Assembly (NCBI RefSeq): GCF_022763345.1
Contig: NZ_JALEGS010000103.1
Span: forward strand, 1 to 37,546
Reading direction: 5' to 3'
Length of the DNA: 37,546 bases
From: Phaeodactylibacter sp.
GTDB taxonomy: Bacteria; Bacteroidota; Bacteroidia; Chitinophagales; Saprospiraceae
The first letter of the stretch is position 1, and every line of letters begins with the position of its first letter. The notes below the pieces were generated by a model. It did no database searches, had not been told where the DNA came from, and saw only the letters and a program-made list of their open reading frames with translations. A program made the translations under genes and the position numbers. Shown piece after piece: positions 17,157 to 25,610 of this stretch.

Positions 17157-20100
17157 ATGCACTACTTTCACCTCACTCCATTCCGGGCATTCCTGCTTGT
17201 GCTCGGCATCATGCTGCCTGGGCTATCCTATGGGCAGCAGACTGCAAATTTCAACCCTGTTTTTCAAGCCAATGGGCAAAGCTTATTCGAAGCCAACGGC
17301 GGTACGCCAGCGGGCCTAAACCTCGGCAAGCAATTCCTTGGCGATGGGAAAGTCTCTCAGTTCGTGGATGAGAGCATCCTTGATCTGTTGTTCCTCAAGG
17401 GAGGCATAGAGTTTGGTGCCTATTTCCAACTCAAAGAATTGAATGGCGGACAGGTCGACATCACCTATCCTCTTGACATCACTATTCAATACCCGGATGC
17501 CAATACGTTTGGCTGCAACGACTGGTTAGAAATTACAACCGATTGCACTGTCGGCACAGGGTACGACCTCGCGGTCACCCCACCTACCCTCGACTTTGAG
17601 CTGGGGACTTCTTTTACCGGCGGCGTATCTGCTTCAATTGGCAATCTGGAGGAAATATCGGCTCCTGAGGGCTTTGGAAGCGCTACCTCAAGTAACTGGC
17701 AGGACTTTGGCGATGGTTGGGAAGATCCTTTCTTTGGCCTGAATACCAGTACCGGTATTACCTGGCCCTGGGACTATATCCCAGGCCTGAGCGCACCAAG
17801 CGGGACAATACCTGGTTCCTTTCCGGTTACCATCCCTGCCTTCATTGAAGATGCCATCTTTTTGGGTGGGACAATCGATAATCCCTTTGCCGGAGATGGG
17901 CCGGACAACCTGACGGGGAAAAAATTAAGTGACAACTCCCTGAAAAACTTCGTTAATATTCACTTCAGCCCGCTCAATTTCCAGCAGTACTTTACGGGTA
18001 TCCCTTTGAGTATCGGGTTTGATGCCGGCATCGCCTCCGTCGATTTCACTGCATTCAATACGCCCCTGGGGCTGGAAATAGCACAGCGCAGAAAAGTGGA
18101 GTTTGAAGGGGAGGTCAATATCCAATTTGCATTTAGTCAGACGCTGCAGTACGAAGAGGTTGACCCAGGTACGAACAGTGTGATCAATACTGGAACAGGG
18201 TCAACAGCGACTATTAAAGCCGGCCACACATTGCGGGTAAGGTACCCAGACGGTGCCCCTGAGCCAACGATGGTCACCCCTTCTTTCATCATGGTCAACG
18301 ACAAACTGTCTACCGCTATCACCGAAGAGGTCGTTTTTGAAGTGGGCCTTGAAATCCTGAAGGGGGAACTCGAAGTTGGAGGCTTTGAGCAGGAAATTTG
18401 TGAGCCCAATATTCCTCCGTTTAATTTCGACGGCGTACAGTGTTTGAACATTGAGTTCGAACCGATAATGGAGGAGTTTTTCATCTTTGATGATGACCTT
18501 CATTTCCCGGTTGAAGATATCGTTATCTATGATGAGACCTTTGATGTCACAGATGGCGCATTTGAGGACATTCAGGGCACGCCCATCCAATTACAGCCCG
18601 ACCAGCAGGCACCGGTTGCCACCTACACCACCGGCTCCCAGGTCATTAACCTGAGCACCCCTACTATTGATTTGGACCTGGATGACTTTCTGGATTCGTT
18701 TACCGATCAGGAAGGGGGAGGTACCGAAATCCGTAATGCATCCGCTCAAACCTACTCCTGTGCAGATGTTGGCCCTACCGTGTACAACTGGACAGGCTCA
18801 GATGATCGGTGCAATGAGGCGGACTATGAACGAAACTTTACCTTAATGGATACCGGTCTGCCAGTCGTCAATACCAAATCCTATGATCTGTACCTCAACG
18901 CTAATGGAGAAGCGGTACTGAACCCGGAAGATGTCAACAACAATTCGACCGACAACTGCGGCATTGCGGACTATGAACTGGACAAGTCCGTATTCAATTG
19001 CAATGACCTCGGCCCTCAAACCGTGATGCTAAAAGCGACTGACCTGAGCGGGAATGAGGCTTCCAATTCAGCCTCCATTCAGGTTATCGATGCCGTCCCG
19101 CCTACCCCGAGCTGTAAAGACATAACCATTTACCTAAACGAAGAGGGCATGGCGTTTATTGACCCTGAAGAGGTGGACGATGCCTCCTTTGACGCCTGCG
19201 GCATTAGCGAGCGCAATATTTCCAAAGGCACCTTCAGTTGCGACGACCTCGGCACCAATACGATCACCCTCAGCCTGAAAGATGGCAGTAATAACCAAAG
19301 CCAGTGCAACGCCACGGTTACGGTACGGGACAATATTGCCCCCGTTGTATTCTGCAAGAGCTTCGTCAAAGCGCTTGATCCATACGGCAATGCCAGCCTT
19401 ACTCCTGATAATCTGTTCGATGAGGCCAACAGCTTTGACAACTGCGCCATCAACCTGCTTTCCGTAGCGCCCAACACCTTTAACTGCTCCACCCGGGGCG
19501 AGCATATTGTCACCCTGCAAGCCACTGACGAGGATGGCAATAATGTAAGCTGTGAAGGCGTAATCACCATAGTGGAAGGCACGGAACTGCCAGCGCCATG
19601 GACTACTGCCGACATCGGTGATCAGGGCGATGGCAGCACCTATAGCTTCGACCCCTGTACACGGAACAACCCTGCAAACGGAGACTTCACCCTTAGTTCA
19701 GGTGCCAATAATCTGGGCGATGACACCTCTGATGATGTAAGCTTCATTGGTCAAACCTTATGCGGCAATGGCGGTATACAGGCACGAGTCAGAGAAGTCA
19801 CAGGCGGATACGTTGGCCTGATGATTCGCGAAAGCGATGCTCCGGGTGCCCGCAAGATTGCATTCTACTCTAATGGCACGAACCTGACCCGCTGGGAAAC
19901 ACGCTATCAGACCGGTGCACCACACCATGACACTCATCTGTATGCTTCTTTCCCCTTCTGGCTGCGCATCGTACGGCAGGGCAACTGGTTCCGGGGGTAC
20001 TACAGAAACGCTGGCAATAACTGGGTACTGATCCATCAGGTGTACATGGAATTGCCAGAATGCGTTGAAGTAGGCATCGCAACCTTCACCCATACCCCGA

Positions 20101-20447
20101 ATGGTACTGTCAATGCGATCGTCAGCAACGTAACGGTTCAGGGGGCTTCACCAAGCCTTGTTGTGCCTCATGATGGCCCAGAAGTAGCCGCTGACCATGA
20201 AACGCTGGCGCGTATTTTCCCCAATCCTTCCAGCGGGCAATTTACCGTGGAGTTGGGCCAGCCAACGCCGTTCCCAATAACCGTTTCCCTACGCAATACG
20301 ATGGGACAGCTGATTGAGCAACGCCAGTTCGAACCAGGTGCGCAGCAACTACCCTGGCAAACTCAAAACCTGCCAAATGGCTTGTACTTCCTGGAAATCC
20401 CCAAATCAGATGGCACCACTCAAACTCTGAAGTGGATGAAACAGTAA
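17157..20447 (+). CDS. Large secreted protein with HYR-like repeats and T9SS C-terminal sorting domain
   Basis: Started at 17157, this is a 1096-residue protein with signal peptide LVLGIMLPGLSYGQ. The frame is open back to 17007, but only this ATG gives a signal. Residues about 25-560 are beta-rich and unrecognised. Three roughly 85-residue HYR-like repeats span 565-807, each with a conserved Cys pair and the phrases DNCGI/DACGI/DNCAI and F-N/S-C-x-D/T-x-G. Residues about 810-1005 resemble a laminin-G/concanavalin-like sandwich. The end (1018-1096) is a type A T9SS sorting domain, with FPNPSSGQF and NGLYFLEI followed by LKWMKQ. It is predicted to cross the outer membrane by T9SS and be surface-attached or released. 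Its role is likely adhesive or carbohydrate-binding (inference). A strong terminator follows. Confidence 0.88.
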   Translation: MHYFHLTPFRAFLLVLGIMLPGLSYGQQTANFNPVFQANGQSLFEANGGTPAGLNLGKQFLGDGKVSQFVDESILDLLFLKGGIEFGAYFQLKELNGGQVDITYPLDITIQYPDANTFGCNDWLEITTDCTVGTGYDLAVTPPTLDFELGTSFTGGVSASIGNLEEISAPEGFGSATSSNWQDFGDGWEDPFFGLNTSTGITWPWDYIPGLSAPSGTIPGSFPVTIPAFIEDAIFLGGTIDNPFAGDGPDNLTGKKLSDNSLKNFVNIHFSPLNFQQYFTGIPLSIGFDAGIASVDFTAFNTPLGLEIAQRRKVEFEGEVNIQFAFSQTLQYEEVDPGTNSVINTGTGSTATIKAGHTLRVRYPDGAPEPTMVTPSFIMVNDKLSTAITEEVVFEVGLEILKGELEVGGFEQEICEPNIPPFNFDGVQCLNIEFEPIMEEFFIFDDDLHFPVEDIVIYDETFDVTDGAFEDIQGTPIQLQPDQQAPVATYTTGSQVINLSTPTIDLDLDDFLDSFTDQEGGGTEIRNASAQTYSCADVGPTVYNWTGSDDRCNEADYERNFTLMDTGLPVVNTKSYDLYLNANGEAVLNPEDVNNNSTDNCGIADYELDKSVFNCNDLGPQTVMLKATDLSGNEASNSASIQVIDAVPPTPSCKDITIYLNEEGMAFIDPEEVDDASFDACGISERNISKGTFSCDDLGTNTITLSLKDGSNNQSQCNATVTVRDNIAPVVFCKSFVKALDPYGNASLTPDNLFDEANSFDNCAINLLSVAPNTFNCSTRGEHIVTLQATDEDGNNVSCEGVITIVEGTELPAPWTTADIGDQGDGSTYSFDPCTRNNPANGDFTLSSGANNLGDDTSDDVSFIGQTLCGNGGIQARVREVTGGYVGLMIRESDAPGARKIAFYSNGTNLTRWETRYQTGAPHHDTHLYASFPFWLRIVRQGNWFRGYYRNAGNNWVLIHQVYMELPECVEVGIATFTHTPNGTVNAIVSNVTVQGASPSLVVPHDGPEVAADHETLARIFPNPSSGQFTVELGQPTPFPITVSLRNTMGQLIEQRQFEPGAQQLPWQTQNLPNGLYFLEIPKSDGTTQTLKWMKQ

Positions 20448-20473
20448 GAACCATAAAGGGGGAATTGACTTAC

Positions 20474-20508
20474 AGCCCTGAAGTACGCCTTGTGCTTCAG
20501 GGCTTTTT
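20474..20508 (+). terminator. Rho-independent terminator after the large T9SS protein
   Basis: Perfect 10-bp arms AGCCCTGAAG and CTTCAGGGCT enclose an 11-nt loop, followed directly by a T-run. It terminates plus-strand transcription 27 nt after the stop. The right arm also contains the stop codon of the convergent aspartic protease gene (20497-20499). On the minus strand no T-run follows, so it is essentially one-directional. Confidence 0.88.
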
Positions 20509-21711
20509 ATTAGACTTGTTCTGCGGAGCATCAAAAAGGTCCTGCTGCCGTAAGTTCACTGTCAAATGGTTCTCCTGCCTTTGTATGGTCAGTTCGATTG
20601 GATCGGGTGCTCCCAAAAGCGCTCTGGCTTCGCAAAAATCCGTTGCATCTACCGGGCGGCTATTGATGGCCACGATTGTATCTCCAAGCACCAAACCGGA
20701 TTCCACCGCCAAAGATGGATAAACCAGTTGGGCGACTTCGAGTATATCCCCATTCGGCTGCAGCGCGCAACCAAAGTTATTCCAGACCGGGCTCCTCTTT
20801 TCGCCCATAGGCACAGGCTCAAGTACCAGCTCATTGTTTTGCCAGTCGATTGTAGACCGGAACGCCCGGAGGATCTGCGTACCAAACAAATGGCCTCCTT
20901 TGCGCCGGATACGTGCCCGGACACCGGGTAAAATCAGATCCTCACGGGAAGTGAAAAGCGCTTTCGGAGACATAAACCAAATGGAATCCAGTTCCACCCC
21001 ATAGAGCCCTACACCGGCTGCACCAGCGGTAAACAAGTCTGCTCCAGCAGGGTCAAACATCTCCTCCACGGCTTCTAAGTCAAGCGACAAGCCACTGGAA
21101 GAACCAAAGTCCAGGGTAACGTCACTTAGGCGCAGACTATCACCGAGCATAACCGACAGCTTAGGCGTTCCCTGATTATTGACACGGAAGGGCATCACGA
21201 TCCAATCTGCGCTGTAAATAAAGCCCTCGCAATCTTCCTGAATACGGATCACTTCATTTTTGTAATCCATTTGCCAGCAGGCATTGCGCATGAGATTAGC
21301 CCCCAGCAACCCATCGATATCGAGGCAATCGAAGACTGGTACACTCCGCAAATCAGAAATCAGGGCGCCCTGCCGGGTAAAGTTGATGCTGTCTATTGTT
21401 ATGGTCTCTAATACGGTGTAGTCGATACGGTTACGCCGGTCGTAAGAATCAACAGCTGTACCGAATTCTTTGGTTTTCAGCCCCAGTTCCTCCACCAACT
21501 GGGCATCTATTAGGGTAGGCGCACCGGTATCCATCAGAAAATTGCAGGGCCTGCCATTGACGGCTACCTCCACGAAAATCAGCCCGTTTTTGATCTGTAC
21601 CGGAATTTCCCGGGCAAACGATTTTTGCTGTACTTTTCCTTTGACCCACAGACGCTGCTTACCGCAGCTGAACAGCAGCAGTATAATGAATGCTCCAATT
21701 ACTTTTTGCAT
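20497..21711 (-). CDS. Retropepsin-like aspartic protease lipoprotein with PDZ domain
   Basis: This 404-residue protein has a lipoprotein signal with lipobox LLFSC (Cys16). The first aspartyl motif is LMDTGAPTLID, with catalytic Asp61. A second half-site LDFGSSSGLSLD at 200-211 has Asp201 but Phe-Gly instead of Thr-Gly. A PDZ-like domain at about 320-395 carries SGLVLGDTIVAINSRPV. The architecture, two aspartyl repeats plus PDZ, is common in Bacteroidota periplasmic proteins, and the PDZ probably positions C-termini. The start is two nucleotides after the stop of the GH18 gene, so they form an operon. The stop lies within the convergent gene's terminator hairpin. Confidence 0.87.
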   Translation of the reverse strand: MQKVIGAFIILLLFSCGKQRLWVKGKVQQKSFAREIPVQIKNGLIFVEVAVNGRPCNFLMDTGAPTLIDAQLVEELGLKTKEFGTAVDSYDRRNRIDYTVLETITIDSINFTRQGALISDLRSVPVFDCLDIDGLLGANLMRNACWQMDYKNEVIRIQEDCEGFIYSADWIVMPFRVNNQGTPKLSVMLGDSLRLSDVTLDFGSSSGLSLDLEAVEEMFDPAGADLFTAGAAGVGLYGVELDSIWFMSPKALFTSREDLILPGVRARIRRKGGHLFGTQILRAFRSTIDWQNNELVLEPVPMGEKRSPVWNNFGCALQPNGDILEVAQLVYPSLAVESGLVLGDTIVAINSRPVDATDFCEARALLGAPDPIELTIQRQENHLTVNLRQQDLFDAPQNKSNKKP

Positions 21712-21713
21712 GG

Positions 21714-22910
21714 CTATCGTTTTACAAGCTTGTAGGTTTGCTGATCTTCAGCAGTCTGAGCTGTCAGCAAGTAAAAACCGCCCGGCAAGTCCCAGGTGCC
21801 CACTTCCATATGAGACTGCCCGTTAAGCACAGCAGACCTGAGCACCTGCCCATTCACATTGCTGATGCGGTACTGAACGGTCTGATCGGAAGTGTTGGCC
21901 ACGGTGAGACTTTCCCGGAAAGGGTTGGGGAAGACCTCCAGCATTTTAGTCCTTGCCATTGGCTCCTCAACGTCTACCACATTAAGCGTTTCATCAATGG
22001 CGCGCAGTAAGGACAGGTCAGAGAAATGATCCTGCCCCAACTCCCAGATCATGATGCCGGATAGCTGAGCTTCTGCCAACTGGGTTTTCTGTACAATCGT
22101 AGGGATGCCATTGTAATATACCTGGTCTACCTGATCCACCCAGGCATTCTCAGGATCCCAGTCCACAATAGTGCCATAGCGGTAGGAGGAAACCGGAGTG
22201 CTCCCAAAATCATAACCATAAAATGGCACGCCGAGGGTCAGCTTTGACTTGGCTACACCTTGTCCCTGCCAGTAGAACATCGCATTAAGGGCAAAGGAGT
22301 ATGGGGAGTGTGGCCCGGGGTTGCCGGGGTCCCAGGAACCGGTCAGGTCATACACCATCATATTGATCCAGTCATAGGCGGCCAGCGCTTCGTCCGAAAT
22401 ATCAGGATAGCGATAGGTACCAGGCAGGGCTGCAGTGAGTTTCAGCCCATGGGCGTCTACGGAGTCGCGCAATTCCAGCACAAAGGGGCTGTACTTTTCA
22501 TTGACATGCCCCCATTCCAGGTCAAAATCAATACCATCCAGCTCGTGCTGTTCGACGTACTGCATAATTTTATGAATGAAAGCTGAACGGTTTCCAGGCA
22601 GCATGAGGTGTTCCCAGGCCTGTTCCCATTCATTGGTCAGGGCACCGCCTGCCAGAGAAATATAGACTTCCACGCCCTTCGCCTTAGCGGCATTGACAAT
22701 CGGGGTGATGTCCTGCCCACCGATATCCAGGTTACCCTCCATATCGGGGTTGGCAAAAGCGAGGTTGAGGTGGGTCAGTCGTTCGTATTCAATCTGACTG
22801 TTGTAGTTGAACCGGTAGTAAGGCAGATAGCCGATGACTTTGAAGTCTTCCTGGGCAGTCAGTGGCCCCAGCGCCATGGCAAAGGTCAGGAGTAGCAGTA
22901 TACGTTTCAA
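21714..22910 (-). CDS. GH18 chitinase-like protein with T9SS sorting domain
   Basis: This 398-residue protein has a signal peptide ending PLTAQ (1-20). The GH18 catalytic motif is LDGIDFDLEWG (124-134), with the acid/base at Glu132 and the assisting Asp130. Other barrel features are YISLAGG (83-89), MMVYDLTGSW (184-193) and IMIWELGQD (286-294). Residues about 322-398 form a T9SS sorting domain (EVFPNPFRES, GGFYLLTAQT, YKLVKR). It is predicted to be a secreted endo-acting beta-N-acetylglucosamine hydrolase, on chitin or related glycans. The start codon is TTG: no in-frame ATG exists before the upstream stop, and the signal begins exactly there as (M)KRILLLL. Two nucleotides separate it from the protease gene. 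Confidence 0.9.
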   Translation of the reverse strand: MKRILLLLTFAMALGPLTAQEDFKVIGYLPYYRFNYNSQIEYERLTHLNLAFANPDMEGNLDIGGQDITPIVNAAKAKGVEVYISLAGGALTNEWEQAWEHLMLPGNRSAFIHKIMQYVEQHELDGIDFDLEWGHVNEKYSPFVLELRDSVDAHGLKLTAALPGTYRYPDISDEALAAYDWINMMVYDLTGSWDPGNPGPHSPYSFALNAMFYWQGQGVAKSKLTLGVPFYGYDFGSTPVSSYRYGTIVDWDPENAWVDQVDQVYYNGIPTIVQKTQLAEAQLSGIMIWELGQDHFSDLSLLRAIDETLNVVDVEEPMARTKMLEVFPNPFRESLTVANTSDQTVQYRISNVNGQVLRSAVLNGQSHMEVGTWDLPGGFYLLTAQTAEDQQTYKLVKR

Positions 22911-22963
22911 ATCAATAGGTTTTAGTGATTCAGACGTATAAAGCTAACCAAAATTTCGGGAAT

Positions 22964-23173
22964 CTAAGGCAACCGGCGGAGGAGCAGCCGAATCAGCAGC
23001 ACCCAGGGGAAGCCATGCAGAACGACATCAAACCAGTCGAGTGCCTGCATGCCCACGGCCCCGCCACGTATCCACTTGATCTTGCCCCAGATGTGGGGCT
23101 CGGGATAGAAAGGCGCCAGGCCCAGGGTGAGGCAGAGTAAGAGGACGAATTTCCAGTCGTTTATAATTGACAT
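22964..23173 (-). CDS. Small membrane protein (conserved, often labelled RND transporter)
   Basis: This 69-residue protein has two hydrophobic helices: residues 8-22 (FVLLLCLTLGLAPF) and about 50-65 (FPWVLLIRLLLRRL). Between them is a conserved loop with PEPHIWGK and a GxxxxxxxDWFDVVLHG segment. Similar 65-75 residue proteins are widespread and are sometimes annotated as RND-transporter related without evidence, so I regard the function as unknown. It is too short for a transporter on its own. It is divergent from the HEPN-like gene, with only about 30-90 bp for both promoters. Confidence 0.75.
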   Translation of the reverse strand: MSIINDWKFVLLLCLTLGLAPFYPEPHIWGKIKWIRGGAVGMQALDWFDVVLHGFPWVLLIRLLLRRLP

Positions 23174-23205
23174 AACCTGAACTTCATTAGTAGGGCATAA
23201 AGGTA

Positions 23206-23736
23206 ATGAAATATGCCGTTAACCTTTATCAGGCTTCTTCGGAAATACCTACATTTATGACCATGGCTAAACGATCTGAAACTTCCTTGCTTTCGTTAGT
23301 ACGAAGGCTACAGCATGCCCTACAGGAGCACCCCAACCAAACCCTCGCCGAGTTTTGGAATACCCACTCCGACGTGCCCCCAAGCCAGGCGCAGCTCCTA
23401 ACCCCTGCGTTCCTGCAGCAACAACTCTACGGGCAAATTGCCCGCCCCTGGGAACGCCTCAAGCGGAACAAGCCCAAAAAGTCTGTGCTTAAAAAAATGA
23501 TGGCTACTGACTGGGCGGACTTTGAAATCCTCAACCTCCACCCTTCCCTCTCCAGGAAGCCGATGACGCTGAGCTTTGTGCTTGAGTTTTTGCGCAACGC
23601 CATCAGCCACGACAAGGTGCGGTGGGACAAAGACCTGAACGCCACTTTTTCAGATTGGGACAGCAACAAACTTCGCTTTTCTCTGCCTGCCCTCATCCGG
23701 TTTATGGAAGCTTTTGAAGCTTTCCGTCAATCCTAA
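23206..23736 (+). CDS. HEPN-like protein (pEK499_p136-type, putative RNase)
   Basis: This 176-residue protein has no signal peptide. The C-terminal half carries FLRNAISHDKVRWD, containing R-N-A-I-S-H, an R-x4-H motif of HEPN ribonucleases. It is followed by a FSDWD...RFSLPALIRFMEAF pattern that resembles the pEK499_p136 HEPN family. HEPN proteins often act as RNA-cleaving toxins or defence effectors. No MNT antitoxin or other partner gene is adjacent, so a defence role is unproven. In-frame ATGs at 23257 and 23263 are plausible shorter starts and leave more room for divergent promoters. The basic N-terminal half is not recognised. Confidence 0.65.
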   Translation: MKYAVNLYQASSEIPTFMTMAKRSETSLLSLVRRLQHALQEHPNQTLAEFWNTHSDVPPSQAQLLTPAFLQQQLYGQIARPWERLKRNKPKKSVLKKMMATDWADFEILNLHPSLSRKPMTLSFVLEFLRNAISHDKVRWDKDLNATFSDWDSNKLRFSLPALIRFMEAFEAFRQS

Positions 23737-23741
23737 AAGGG

Positions 23742-24665
23742 CTACTTCGTCTTTTGCTCCAACTCCCAGTCGATATCCCAACGGCTGAGGTAGTTTTCAA
23801 TCGGGCCCAACCCGACTTCCGCACGCCGCTGATTTACGTATTCCGGCTCCAGGATGGGAAAAGGCTCGTAGGTTTCTGTTTCCGGATTGAACCGTACCTG
23901 AGAGCCATACTTCTGAGGCTTATCTTCCCGGGTTTGTATGCGGTCGTACATCAGCGCGTAGCTCGACCAGCTGGCCTCCCCCTCTTTGCAGGCCGCTTCG
24001 ATCATGGGCAGGTAGCGTTTTTGCAGCTCATAATCCGCATGCTGAATGACCAGAAAAGCAGCAGAAGCGGCTGTACCGCCCACCTGTGAACGTAAGGGCC
24101 AGCCATTTTCTTCAATGATTTCAACCAGGGCTTCCTGATTATCTTCGTTAATGCGGTGTTTGAGTTCCCAGATTGCCGGTGTCATTATGTTCCGGCGGCC
24201 CAGCTTCGCTTCTGCTACCCGGGTATGCCCATAAAAGGCCTGATCGGTTTGCATCATGCGCCACAGCGTGCGGGCCAGCTCGGGCTTTTGATACTTTCCG
24301 TGCGCGGCTTCCACTTTTTCCATCTGCTTTTCCGCCAGCGCCTGATAGCGGTCATCTTCGTACAGGAAAACAAGGTCAGGGTCGCGCATCATCAGCACGG
24401 TGGAATCGGAGGGCAGCGCTTGCTCCAAAAAGTAGAATGCCGAATCCCGATTATTAAGCAAAGCATAAGCACAAGCCATGTTGTATGTATTCGTAAAATC
24501 GTCCGCATCCTGCTCATAACCCTGCCGGTATAGGGCGATAGCTTCAGTCAAGTCCCCTGCCTGCCGCAAGGAGTCTGCCTTTACAGTGACGGGCATCTGC
24601 TTTTCCTGAGCCTGAGCACAAATCGTAAAAAGGAAAAGGAATAAAAAAGTCAGGTGATTTCTCAT
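23742..24665 (-). CDS. Exported DUF6624 protein with N-terminal TPR
   Basis: This 307-residue protein has a signal peptide ending ICAQAQ (1-19). A TPR segment at about 25-115 (SLRQAGDLTEAIALYRQGYEQ) is followed by a DUF6624 domain at about 130-300. Landmarks are IIEENGWPLRSQVGG, AAFLVIQHAD, and MYDRIQTREDKPQKYGSQV. It is the last gene of the minus-strand BlaI/M56 cassette, 26 nt after its paralogue. DUF6624 has no established function. A conserved HAD and DRI...YG pattern suggests a catalytic or ligand site, which is inference. Placement beside an M56 sensor suggests periplasmic stress or peptidoglycan sensing. Confidence 0.83.
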   Translation of the reverse strand: MRNHLTFLFLFLFTICAQAQEKQMPVTVKADSLRQAGDLTEAIALYRQGYEQDADDFTNTYNMACAYALLNNRDSAFYFLEQALPSDSTVLMMRDPDLVFLYEDDRYQALAEKQMEKVEAAHGKYQKPELARTLWRMMQTDQAFYGHTRVAEAKLGRRNIMTPAIWELKHRINEDNQEALVEIIEENGWPLRSQVGGTAASAAFLVIQHADYELQKRYLPMIEAACKEGEASWSSYALMYDRIQTREDKPQKYGSQVRFNPETETYEPFPILEPEYVNQRRAEVGLGPIENYLSRWDIDWELEQKTK

Positions 24666-24691
24666 GGTAAATGGTTTTTATCGGTAAAAAA

Positions 24692-25603
24692 TTATTGAAA
24701 ACGGCTCAGTACCAGAGCGCGATAAGCCTCGATAGGCATCATACCCACTTCCATTCGGCGTTGGTTGAGGTTGTCCGGGTCTTCGACTGCTGCCAATTCG
24801 ATGGTTTTGGTGGCCGGATCAACTTTTGAAAACTGCGTACCGTAGCGCTGGGGTTTTTCGGCATTAACCTGAATCCGGTCGTACAGGTAAGCATAGTCCT
24901 GACCATCCAGGCCGCCATTTTTCACCGCTGCTTCAATGTAAGGCAGCTGAGCCTTCTGCCATTCCGGGTCCCGGTCTGCATGCTGAATAAGGATAAAAAC
25001 AGCGTGCATGCCTTCCTCCCCCACCAGCTCAGCAGTGGGAAAGCCGTGCGCTTCAATGATTGCCTTTAGCGCTTCCCGGTTTTCTGCATCTACCTTTACC
25101 CCGTCCGCATAACTCATACCGGAAGTATCAATCCTAAACGCTTCTATCAGATAGTCCTGCACATTGCCGCGTGCCAATTGGTCCCGCACCTCCATCGCGA
25201 TCAGTTGCCGCTGAAGCACGGTATCCTGAGGTTGCTGATCGTCTCTCGTACACGGGATGTGGGCAGGCTTTTGTTCCAGATACAACCCCTTTTGGCAAAA
25301 TGTACCCCAGGTATATTCTGACTGCAACGCCAGAATAGAATCCCGTTTTTCCATTTGTCCAAGATGCTCCAGCACTTCCAATCCGGCAATTAGGAACCGT
25401 AACTCCACGGTGTCCGAATAAGCCCGAAGCGAATCAAACTGTTGAGCAGCAGTGCTAAAGTCTTCCTCAAAAGTACTGACAATCATACGCCAGCCCAGTT
25501 GCCAATGCTCCGTTTGGCTCAGCGAAGGCGCTACGGTTTCCGGTGTAGTTTGACAGCCCACCATCAACAAGATGAAGGCCATGGCTACAAAGCTTCTTTT
25601 CAT
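24692..25603 (-). CDS. DUF6624 lipoprotein
   Basis: This 303-residue lipoprotein has lipobox LMVGC (Cys17). The N-terminal half is helical and contains four cysteines or so, in GTFCQKG and HIPCTRD. The C-terminal DUF6624 domain has IIEAHGFPTAELVGEEG, AVFILIQHAD, YLYDRIQVNAEKPQRYGTQF and LNQRRMEVGMMP. It is clearly paralogous with the next gene, which aligns over the whole C-terminal domain but has a different N-terminus. It starts 7 nt after the stop of the M56 sensor, so it is in the same transcript. Function is unknown. Membrane anchoring contrasts with the soluble paralogue. Confidence 0.83.
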   Translation of the reverse strand: MKRSFVAMAFILLMVGCQTTPETVAPSLSQTEHWQLGWRMIVSTFEEDFSTAAQQFDSLRAYSDTVELRFLIAGLEVLEHLGQMEKRDSILALQSEYTWGTFCQKGLYLEQKPAHIPCTRDDQQPQDTVLQRQLIAMEVRDQLARGNVQDYLIEAFRIDTSGMSYADGVKVDAENREALKAIIEAHGFPTAELVGEEGMHAVFILIQHADRDPEWQKAQLPYIEAAVKNGGLDGQDYAYLYDRIQVNAEKPQRYGTQFSKVDPATKTIELAAVEDPDNLNQRRMEVGMMPIEAYRALVLSRFQ

Positions 25604-25610
25604 TGCATCG

